Below are positions 7,122 through 12,739 of a stretch of DNA of 12,739 nucleotides, one piece after another. Each line of letters starts with the position of its first letter. The first letter of the stretch is position 1. Under the pieces are notes generated by a model. It made no database searches. It saw only the letters and a program-made list of their open reading frames with translations, and was not told the DNA's origin. This stretch comes from Actinomycetota bacterium (GTDB lineage: Bacteria > Actinomycetota > Acidimicrobiia > Actinomarinales > Actinomarinaceae), in assembly GCA_027729925.1 (NCBI GenBank), contig JAQCEB010000024.1, forward strand, positions 1-12,739. The letters run 5' to 3'. The position numbers were made by a program, and so were the translations under genes.

Positions 7122-7595
7122 TTAGTTAAATATCTTACCTAGGTTTTTAATATTTTGACTAGAAATTTTTTTTTCATTAATTTCAATTTTTTCATTTAAT
7201 AATTCAGATAATGGTTCTATCACAAATCTTCTATTTTGCCAATCGTAGTGAGGTATTGTTAAGTCTTTATTTTCAACAATCTCGTTTTTGAAAAACAATA
7301 TGTCGATATCAATTATTCTCGGGCCATATCTAAATGTTGATTTTCGACCAAGATTTTCTTCAATACTCTTAATAATTTCTAACAATTCAGAAGATGTTTT
7401 TTCAAATTCCACTTCGATTACTAAGTTATAAAAATTTTCTTGGTTTTCATATAAAAGTGGCTCTGTTTCATATAGGGATGAAATTTTTTTAATAATTAAG
7501 TGCTTTGAAAGTTCAGTTATTGCATCCTGAATATTCAATCTTTTATTGCCAATATTTGAACCTAAAGATAAAAAAATATTAGGAAAATTTTTCAC
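7122..7595 (-). CDS. folK: 2-amino-4-hydroxy-6-hydroxymethyldihydropteridine pyrophosphokinase (HPPK)
   Basis: Transfers pyrophosphate from ATP to the hydroxymethyl pterin, making the substrate of FolP. It is 157 residues, normal for a stand-alone enzyme. Motifs: LSLGSNIGNK (9-18), YETEP (42-46), NFYNLV (54-59), GPRIIDIDIL (91-100) with the Mg-binding aspartates 96 and 98, and IPHYDWQNRRFVIEPL (114-129). The start is GTG at 7595, inside the end of folB (17-base overlap), giving the expected N-terminus just before the first strand. No Shine-Dalgarno; coupling to folB is likely. Confidence 0.95.
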   Translation of the reverse strand: MKNFPNIFLSLGSNIGNKRLNIQDAITELSKHLIIKKISSLYETEPLLYENQENFYNLVIEVEFEKTSSELLEIIKSIEENLGRKSTFRYGPRIIDIDILFFKNEIVENKDLTIPHYDWQNRRFVIEPLSELLNEKIEINEKKISSQNIKNLGKIFN

Positions 7596-7950
7596 TATAT
7601 CTTACTGATATATTTTCAGAAACTGTATTTAAACTAGTTTCAGGTTTATAAACTGTAATACTTATTTCAATTGGTGTATCAAAACCTAAAGTAGATATAA
7701 AAGTGTAAATATGGTGAACCAAGTTGTAAGAAAGAGTTTCAATTAAATTAAAAGATTTATTTTGAACAAAATTAATAATTTCTTCAATTAAAAATTCATA
7801 ATTTAATGTTTCTGAAATTTCATCAGAAACATCCTTATCAAAACTAACCACAAGATCAATTTCAAATTTCTGTGGATTTACTTTTTCATGTTCATATATT
7901 CCATGACAGCCGCTAGTTTTGATTTTATTAACAGATATGTCAAAAGACAT
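7579..7950 (-). CDS. folB: Dihydroneopterin aldolase
   Basis: Cleaves dihydroneopterin to hydroxymethyl-dihydropterin and glycolaldehyde, the step before FolK. It is 123 residues, the usual size for this octamer-forming T-fold enzyme. Visible signatures: GCHGIYEHEK (14-23), QKFEIDL (27-33), FNLIETLSYNL (67-77) with the pterin-anchoring Glu71, and VYKPE (100-104) with the expected catalytic Lys102. The ATG at 7950 lies 3 bases after the stop of the phosphatase-like gene, without a Shine-Dalgarno; its end overlaps folK by 17 bases. Confidence 0.92.
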   Translation of the reverse strand: MSFDISVNKIKTSGCHGIYEHEKVNPQKFEIDLVVSFDKDVSDEISETLNYEFLIEEIINFVQNKSFNLIETLSYNLVHHIYTFISTLGFDTPIEISITVYKPETSLNTVSENISVRYSEKFS

Positions 7951-7953
7951 AGT

Positions 7954-8424
7954 TTATTTAGATGGAATTAGAGCTATAGCTTTTGGAGAAAGCGGTTTTT
8001 CAAGTATTTTTTCAAGAATAGTTCTTGCTAAAATTGGATCTTTAAGTAGCTTAGAATATATTAAATATCCAGCAAGAATTCCTGGAACTTCTTCATCTAA
8101 AATCTCTCTATGAATTAGTAATTTTCTATCTTTATCAGAGAGAGCTTCTTTAATCGCTTCAAAAATAATTTTTAGAGAATCTTTGTTGATTTCTTCTCCA
8201 AGAGGAAAGTGATAAGTCCTAAATCCAACTTCTTGGTAATTCTTTAAATTAAAATCTGAGTCTAGTAAAGAAAAGATTGAGTTAATACCTTGGCTTTTTA
8301 ACCACTGTACTTCTTCTTCTCTTCTAATCTTTCTTGGTGTCAGCCCTCCTCCACCAATGCATTCTGAAACTGCTAGTCTTCCTTCAATTATCCAATGAAA
8401 ATCATTTGGTTTTAGTCCAGCCAT
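7954..8424 (-). CDS. Dual-specificity-phosphatase-like protein with a replaced catalytic loop (putative pseudophosphatase)
   Basis: I assign this by fold pattern, not by an active site. FHWIIEGRLAVSE (9-21) matches the usual entry of bacterial tyrosine or dual-specificity phosphatases (a WxxxGxLA turn). GINSIFSLLDS (46-56), GFRTYHFPLGEE (67-78) and KLLIHREILDEEVPGILAGYL (101-121) fall where the strand, acid loop and PTP loop belong. Laying the last segment on the HCx5R[ST]G signature without gaps puts Arg106 at the catalytic Cys and Glu112 at the phosphate-binding Arg; the Gly of the loop is also gone, while the following AGYLIYS helix matches. It therefore should not be a Cys-based phosphatase. 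It may bind a ligand or partner, or do something else entirely. It is 156 residues with no signal peptide. It sits between folP and folB, 3 bases from folB. GGAAGG (8430-8435) precedes the ATG by 5 bases, so translation starts independently. Confidence 0.65.
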   Translation of the reverse strand: MAGLKPNDFHWIIEGRLAVSECIGGGGLTPRKIRREEEVQWLKSQGINSIFSLLDSDFNLKNYQEVGFRTYHFPLGEEINKDSLKIIFEAIKEALSDKDRKLLIHREILDEEVPGILAGYLIYSKLLKDPILARTILEKILEKPLSPKAIALIPSK

Positions 8425-8454
8425 ACTTTCCTTCCAGTTACATATAATAGCTTA

Positions 8455-8460
8455 ATTATA
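8455..8460 (-). promoter_or_regulatory. Possible internal -10 box upstream of the phosphatase-like gene
   Basis: A perfect TATAAT on the minus strand in the 39-base gap after folP, the longest gap inside the run of genes from tilS to lysS. There is no convincing -35 and the gap is AT-rich, so chance is a real possibility. If real it would drive the phosphatase-like gene, folB and folK separately. Confidence 0.25.
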
Positions 8461-8463
8461 AAT

Positions 8464-9207
8464 CTAGTCATTTAGGTGTAGCCTTATGAGGGAGACTCCA
8501 GAATTTTTACAATGATTATATAATTCTTCATTCGATAGACTGATTAATTGTAAAAACTTCTTTTTGGAATAACCAACAATTAATGGATACTCTGTATTAA
8601 ATTGATCAATATTTTTTAAAAGTGTAGCTGAATCATCCATCTCTTTTCCAAAGCCTAATCCAGGATCAATAGCAATATTTTCTTTTTTAATACCTAAATT
8701 TTCTAGTTCTGAAGCTTTAGCTAACAACTCCTCTTTTACCTGATTTAACACATCTTTAAATTTTGTTTTCTCATGCAAAGTTTTAGTGTCTTGATTTCTA
8801 TGAACCAATATAATGTTCGCTCTGGTTATCAAAGCTGTTTCAACCATTTTGTTTGATACAAAACCTCCAACATCATTTATGATTGAAAAATTATTATCTA
8901 TAGCTATTTTTGCAATACTTGAATTCATAGTGTCAATGGAATAGGTGAAATCAGGACTTTTATTAATTAAAAACGAATAAAGTCTGTCTTGTTCGTTAAT
9001 TAAAGAAACTTCACTAAAGCCCGGCTTTGTTGATACACAACCAATATCTAATATTTTCACATTATTTTTTTTAGCTACTTCAAACTTTTTAAATAGCTTT
9101 ATGTCGTTCCCTAAAATACCGTCGCCAGAAAATGAATCTTGAGTGACATTAATAATGCCCAAAATAGGTTCCACTGAATTTTTTAGAATTTGATTCCAGT
9201 TTTGCAA
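8464..9207 (-). CDS. folP: Dihydropteroate synthase, shortened near the C-terminus
   Basis: Condenses p-aminobenzoate with the pterin pyrophosphate made by FolK. TIM-barrel motifs are present: GIINVTQDSFSGDG (17-30; canonical Pro is Gln23), DIGCVSTKPG (54-63), YSIDT (89-93), INDVGGF (110-116), IAIDPGLGFGK (178-188), PLIVGYSKKKF (208-218) with the expected Lys216, and IRLH (241-244) with Arg242 and His244. At 247 residues it is short: the span from SKKKF to RLH is about 25 residues, where I expect roughly 35-40, and the protein stops three residues after RLH, so the last helix seems absent. Start is uncertain: TTG at 9207 directly abuts the folE stop (TAA-TTG), while an in-frame GTG at codon 12 would leave only VEPI before the first strand. 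Neither has a Shine-Dalgarno; I prefer TTG on length grounds. Confidence 0.88.
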   Translation of the reverse strand: MQNWNQILKNSVEPILGIINVTQDSFSGDGILGNDIKLFKKFEVAKKNNVKILDIGCVSTKPGFSEVSLINEQDRLYSFLINKSPDFTYSIDTMNSSIAKIAIDNNFSIINDVGGFVSNKMVETALITRANIILVHRNQDTKTLHEKTKFKDVLNQVKEELLAKASELENLGIKKENIAIDPGLGFGKEMDDSATLLKNIDQFNTEYPLIVGYSKKKFLQLISLSNEELYNHCKNSGVSLIRLHLND

Positions 9208-9768
9208 TTATGAAAAATTTAAAGTGGCTTCGGTTCTTAAATTGAAATCTAATTCGTAAACACCATTAGCGAATGTTGTTATAATTTCAGAAACTGCATT
9301 GTTGTTATTTTTAATTTCAGAGCAAAGATGATTAGCTTTTAATTGAACGTAAACCCCATCTGCAGCCAAAGCATCATTAATTTTATTACAAATATTCTTA
9401 GTTAATTCTTCCTGCAAAGAGAGTGAATTTGAAAGTACTTCAACAAGTTTATTAAATTGTGAAATTCCAGCAATTTTATTTTTTGGTAAAACTGCAATGT
9501 TTACTGACCCAAAGTAAGGCATAAGGTGATGTTTGCATAAACTTACAAATTTTAATCCATTTACATAAATAGGTTGAGTATGAGATGCATCCTCCAGTGA
9601 TGTAAAGATAGTTTCTTCTAAAGGTTCGTTGGATAGCTTTTTTGAAATTTGATCTAAAAACTTTTTTGCAATATTTAATAGCTCATCCTTAGGTAAATCA
9701 ACAGTCTCATACAAAAACTCAGCTAAATATTCTTGTGTTAACTCTAAAGAAGTGTCCTTGTTGTCCAT
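9208..9768 (-). CDS. folE: GTP cyclohydrolase I, divergent
   Basis: Converts GTP to dihydroneopterin triphosphate, the first folate step. It is 186 residues. The zinc ligands and catalytic residues are present: LCKHH (77-81) with Cys78 and His81, His80, LQE (118-120), and NHLC (146-149) with His147 and Cys149. Against the E. coli enzyme the usual triphosphate-holding residues differ: GLSKxxR is GISQFNK (Lys to Gln104, Arg to Lys107), and the Arg four residues after the second zinc Cys is Lys153. CEHH is CKHH, and the N-terminal TPxRV motif is not seen. So it is a FolE family member, but a lineage variant or an altered substrate is possible. Its ATG overlaps the ftsH stop (TAATG), a coupling arrangement, and folP follows with no gap. 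Confidence 0.85.
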   Translation of the reverse strand: MDNKDTSLELTQEYLAEFLYETVDLPKDELLNIAKKFLDQISKKLSNEPLEETIFTSLEDASHTQPIYVNGLKFVSLCKHHLMPYFGSVNIAVLPKNKIAGISQFNKLVEVLSNSLSLQEELTKNICNKINDALAADGVYVQLKANHLCSEIKNNNNAVSEIITTFANGVYELDFNLRTEATLNFS

Positions 9769-11624
9769 TAGGCTAATTTTAATGTTTTGCCATTGCCGGT
9801 TATTTTAACTTTTTTAATGCTTTTAAATACTTCAGCAACTTCTTCTTTGTTGATAGTTTCTTTTTCTAAAAGAAGGTTGACCATATCGTCCATTTGTTTT
9901 TTAAATTTCTTAAGAATCTTATTAGCTATTAAATGTGCTTCACTTAATAAAGTTCTCACTTCTTCATCAATAGATGCAGCTATTTCATCAGAATAATCTT
10001 GCTGTCTACCATAGTCTCTACCAAGAAAAACTTCATTATTGCCTCTACCATAAAGCATTGGTCCCATTTTGTCACTCATACCAAATTCCATTACCATTTT
10101 TCTGGCAATGTCAGTCGCTTTTTCAATATCATTTGACGCGCCGGTTGTTGGATCGGCAAATATTAACTCTTCAGCAACTCTCCCACCCATTAACATTGCT
10201 AACCTGTCTTTCAATTCAGCTTTTGAAGAAAGATATTTTTCAGTTTCAGGTAAGGCTTGAGTGTAACCAAGTGCTCTGCCCCGTGGAATTATGGTTACCT
10301 TGTGAATGGGGTCAGCATTTGGCAATGCCCAACCCACCAAAGCATGGCCAGTTTCGTGATATGCGATAATCTTTTTTTCGTTTTCAGTCATAAGTTGACT
10401 CTTTTTCTCAGGTCCTGCCATAACTCGGTCAATAGAATTTTCAATATCAGAATTACTAATTGATTTTTTGTTTTTCCTTGCTGCTAAAAGTGCGGCTTCA
10501 TTTAATAGATTTGCTAAGTCTGCACCAGTAAATCCTGGTGTTTGTTTTGCTAAAGTTTCAAAGCTGACATTTTTTGATAACGGCTTACCTTTAGCATGTA
10601 CTTTTAATATTTCAGTTCTACCAGCTAAATCAGGTCTACCTACAATAACTTGTCGATCGAAACGACCAGGTCTAAGAAGTGCTGGATCTAATACGTCTGG
10701 ACGATTTGTTGCAGCCATTAGAATAACTCCTTGGTTTGTTTCAAATCCATCCATTTCAACTAAAAGCTGATTTAAAGTTTGCTCCCTTTCATCGTGTCCT
10801 CCACCTAAGCCAGCACCTCGCATACGACCAACTGCATCAATCTCATCAATAAAAATAATTGCAGGAGAGGAATCTTTTGCCTTTTTAAACAAGTCTCTAA
10901 CACGACTTGCACCAACGCCAACAAACATTTCAACAAAATCTGACCCCGATATACTAAAAAAAGGAACTCCTGCTTCGCCAGCCACTGCTTTAGCTAACAA
11001 AGTTTTTCCAGTTCCAGGAGGACCTACTAGTAACACTCCTTTTGGAATTTTTGCTCCAAGTTTGTTAAACTTTTCAGGTGATTTTAAAAATTCTTTAATT
11101 TCTTCTAACTCTTCTTTTGCCTCTTCAACACCAGCAACATCTTTGAATGTTACTTTTGGTGATTCTTCATTCATTTCTTTAGCTTTAGATTTTCCAAACT
11201 GCATAATTTGATTGCCGTTGGAACGAACTTGTGAAAACATATAAAACATAAATGCGGCTAAAAATAACCAAGGTAAAAATGCAAAAAGATAGTCTTGAAA
11301 GCCAGCTGGTTCAGTGTCTGTTGATAAATCTATTTCTTGATCCACCAAAAGTTGAAATACTTCACCTTCAAAACCTTCTGGGTACTCTGTTTGATACAAG
11401 ACATCATCGTTGGAGATTTTAAATTGAACAAGATTTGATTGCTCTTTTATAGTAGCTTGAATTACATTTCCATTATTAATTTGAGTTTTAAACTCGGAAA
11501 ATGAACTTACCTCTGGTGAATTAAAAGTTGCGTTATATTGTTGTACACCTAAAAAAATTATCACGCCTAAAAAAACATACAACCAGAATGATTTGTTGTT
11601 TTTATTTTCTTTTTTCTTGTCCAT
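9768..11624 (-). CDS. ftsH: FtsH, membrane-anchored ATP-dependent zinc metalloprotease
   Basis: Degrades membrane and some cytosolic proteins. It is 618 residues. Two transmembrane helices (about 13-29 and 112-130) flank an external domain of about 80 residues. The AAA+ module has Walker A GPPGTGKT (201-208), the pore motif FVGVG (234-238), Walker B IFIDE (257-261) and a second region of homology with RPGRFDR (318-324; Arg fingers 321 and 324). The peptidase has HETGH (423-427) and the third zinc ligand Asp499 in GASNDIEKA. All catalytic parts are intact. A short basic C-terminal tail follows a coiled helical region. The ATG at 11624 has no Shine-Dalgarno; a 37-base AT-rich gap separates it from hpt, where TAAATT one base off the leaderless position may be a -10. 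The stop overlaps the folE start by one base. Confidence 0.97.
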   Translation of the reverse strand: MDKKKENKNNKSFWLYVFLGVIIFLGVQQYNATFNSPEVSSFSEFKTQINNGNVIQATIKEQSNLVQFKISNDDVLYQTEYPEGFEGEVFQLLVDQEIDLSTDTEPAGFQDYLFAFLPWLFLAAFMFYMFSQVRSNGNQIMQFGKSKAKEMNEESPKVTFKDVAGVEEAKEELEEIKEFLKSPEKFNKLGAKIPKGVLLVGPPGTGKTLLAKAVAGEAGVPFFSISGSDFVEMFVGVGASRVRDLFKKAKDSSPAIIFIDEIDAVGRMRGAGLGGGHDEREQTLNQLLVEMDGFETNQGVILMAATNRPDVLDPALLRPGRFDRQVIVGRPDLAGRTEILKVHAKGKPLSKNVSFETLAKQTPGFTGADLANLLNEAALLAARKNKKSISNSDIENSIDRVMAGPEKKSQLMTENEKKIIAYHETGHALVGWALPNADPIHKVTIIPRGRALGYTQALPETEKYLSSKAELKDRLAMLMGGRVAEELIFADPTTGASNDIEKATDIARKMVMEFGMSDKMGPMLYGRGNNEVFLGRDYGRQQDYSDEIAASIDEEVRTLLSEAHLIANKILKKFKKQMDDMVNLLLEKETINKEEVAEVFKSIKKVKITGNGKTLKLA

Positions 11625-11661
11625 ATTATTTAATTTAATACAATTTAGTTTGTAAGCCTAC

Positions 11662-12186
11662 TTAGGCTTCGCTAAGCACAGCTAGATAAGGTAATTCTCT
11701 AAATTTACCGTTGTAATCTAATCCATAACCAACAACAAATTCAGGACCAATTTCAAAACCTTTATATTTAATGTGTACTGGATTTTTAGCTACATCTTTT
11801 TTGACAAAAATACATAACATCTCAATGCTCTCTGGGTTTCTTGATTCCAAAAGATTTTTTAAATGTGAAAGTGTCAATCCAGTATCTAAGATATCTTCAA
11901 CAATTAGAATGTGTTTGCCTGTAATATCAGTATCTAAATCTTTATCGATTTTAATTTGGCCACTAGAAGAAGTACCTTCGTAAGATTTAATACTCATAAA
12001 ATCAAATGTTACGTCTATATTTAACTTTTTAGCTAAATCACTTATTACAATAAATGCCCCTTTTAATATTCCAATAATTATGAGTTCTTTATTTTTGTAA
12101 TCATTATTAATTGAATTTGCAATTTCAGATACTTTATCTTCGATTTCTTCTTTGGAAATCAATGTCTTAGAAATTTTCAATTTCAC
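11662..12186 (-). CDS. hpt: Hypoxanthine(-guanine) phosphoribosyltransferase
   Basis: Purine salvage: attaches hypoxanthine or guanine to PRPP in the cytosol. It is 174 residues, typical of bacterial HPRT. Motifs: GILKGA (39-44), the flexible loop FMSIKSYEGTSSSG (63-76), the PRPP-binding VEDILDTGLT (96-105), and a C-terminal purine-binding stretch GPEFVVGYGLDYNGKFRELP. The start is GTG at 12186, giving a 20-base overlap with the end of tilS; only a weak purine run precedes it. The tilS-hpt-ftsH order is shared by many bacteria, including Bacillus and mycobacteria (the latter with genes inserted). Confidence 0.94.
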   Translation of the reverse strand: MKLKISKTLISKEEIEDKVSEIANSINNDYKNKELIIIGILKGAFIVISDLAKKLNIDVTFDFMSIKSYEGTSSSGQIKIDKDLDTDITGKHILIVEDILDTGLTLSHLKNLLESRNPESIEMLCIFVKKDVAKNPVHIKYKGFEIGPEFVVGYGLDYNGKFRELPYLAVLSEA

Positions 12187-12739
12187 TCTTTTCTATTGAA
12201 GAAATAATTATATGATTCTTGTCATTAGATTCAAAATTTTTTTCTATCTCTATTTTTTTAATACCTGGAATCCAAACTATTTTATCTTTCAAAAGTACAA
12301 TCGGCCATACCTCTCTTAAAATATTTCGTACATCAAAACTTCTCAGTACTTCAGATACTTTATCAGCCCCCCCACCATGTGCCATAATGTCTCCATCTTT
12401 AATTGTTCGAATCTTCAAATCTTCTTTACTACCATTGAATGTAAAACTCCATAAGCTACTAATTTGTTTTTCGTTTGTAAATTGAAAATAAAAATAACCT
12501 AATTGATTATCTTGATCTTGTTTTAGCCAAATCTTTTTATTAATAAATACCACAAGTCCTTGTTGCTTTGAAACATACCAATCTTTGAAATAACTAACTG
12601 AGGTATTTTCATCAATTGCTTTAAAAATTTTTTCAATATCGTTTATTTGAGCACCGTCTTGTCCCAAATATTTAGAAATCTTGTTAATTATTAAATTTGT
12701 ATGAAGATTATTTTTCTTAAATAAAGCAACGGGAGCTTC
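12167..12739 (-). CDS. tilS: tRNA(Ile)-lysidine synthase, C-terminal part
   Basis: The frame is open to the right edge, so only the last 190 residues are visible; the N-terminal ATP-pyrophosphatase domain with its SGGxDS motif is outside. The full enzyme attaches lysine to C34 of the AUA-reading isoleucine tRNA. Assignment rests on the C-terminal domain pattern: ISKYLG near the start of the visible part, then GDIMAHGGGADKVSEVLRS, the conserved R-x2-WPIVLL and IVWIPGIKK, which match the usual G-D..G....K.v...l....vp...R..wPvv....i.WvpG.r layout. Position directly before hpt and ftsH fits. A TTG at 12667 is not a real start, because 24 sense codons precede it in frame. Confidence 0.85.
   Translation of the reverse strand, partial: EAPVALFKKNNLHTNLIINKISKYLGQDGAQINDIEKIFKAIDENTSVSYFKDWYVSKQQGLVVFINKKIWLKQDQDNQLGYFYFQFTNEKQISSLWSFTFNGSKEDLKIRTIKDGDIMAHGGGADKVSEVLRSFDVRNILREVWPIVLLKDKIVWIPGIKKIEIEKNFESNDKNHIIISSIEKSEIENF

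Noticed and set aside
7954..8424. Active tyrosine or dual-specificity phosphatase
   Set aside because: The catalytic Cys and the loop Arg are both replaced, so an active-enzyme name would mislead even though the fold pattern fits.
9974..10369. 131-codon open frame on the plus strand opposite ftsH
   Set aside because: It lies wholly antisense to the highly conserved AAA+ and peptidase region of ftsH, shows a His/Leu/Gln-rich composition without any domain pattern, and has no ribosome binding site. It is a by-product of ftsH codon use, as are the other plus-strand frames opposite lysS, coaX, hpt and tilS.
12167..12667. A separate small gene starting with TTG at 12667
   Set aside because: The frame stays open for 24 further codons to the window edge and the protein matches the C-terminal region of TilS, so the TTG is an internal leucine codon.
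1..12739. CRISPR array, prophage, insertion sequence, tRNA or rRNA gene
   Set aside because: No regularly spaced repeats, transposase or phage motifs, cloverleaf arms or rRNA signatures were seen. The whole window is dense conserved housekeeping genes.

Overview
The window looks like chromosomal core sequence from a low-GC actinobacterium. A marine lineage of the Acidimicrobiia / 'Candidatus Actinomarina' type is my best guess. The reason is gene order: tilS-hpt-ftsH-folE-folP-folB-folK-panC-coaX-lysS-clpC is the order I know from actinobacteria such as Mycobacterium tuberculosis (Rv3625c to Rv3596c, with extra genes between). Here it sits in strongly AT-rich DNA with very short gaps. The taxon call is inference; the gene identities rest on visible motifs.

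Layout from right to left, because almost everything is on the minus strand: the C-terminal part of tilS (runs off the right edge), hpt, ftsH, folE, folP, a dual-specificity-phosphatase-like gene, folB, folK, panC, coaX and lysS. These genes overlap or are separated by 0 to 39 bases, so they probably form one long unit or a chain of coupled units. A single plus-strand gene, a long-chain polyprenyl diphosphate synthase, lies between lysS (tail to tail, 4-base overlap) and clpC (head to head, 79-base shared promoter region). Downstream of clpC on the minus strand is the start of a BMP-family lipoprotein (runs off the left edge), preceded by two adjoining palindromes.

Functionally the block joins tRNA modification and charging (TilS, LysRS), purine salvage (Hpt), membrane and cytosolic proteolysis (FtsH, ClpC), four folate enzymes (FolE, FolP, FolB, FolK) and two coenzyme A precursor enzymes (PanC, CoaX). 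No stretch over 300 bases lacks a gene, and I see no RNA gene, CRISPR array or insertion sequence.

The most unusual content is in the folate section. A PTP-like protein whose whole catalytic loop is replaced (Cys to Arg, Arg to Glu) sits inside the operon. FolE keeps its zinc and catalytic residues but has lost the basic residues that normally hold the GTP triphosphate. FolP looks shortened near its C-terminus. Also worth attention are a 37-base exact repeat inside clpC, a likely leaderless start for clpC and for the divergent prenyl synthase, and the inverted prenyl synthase where lsr2 would be expected.
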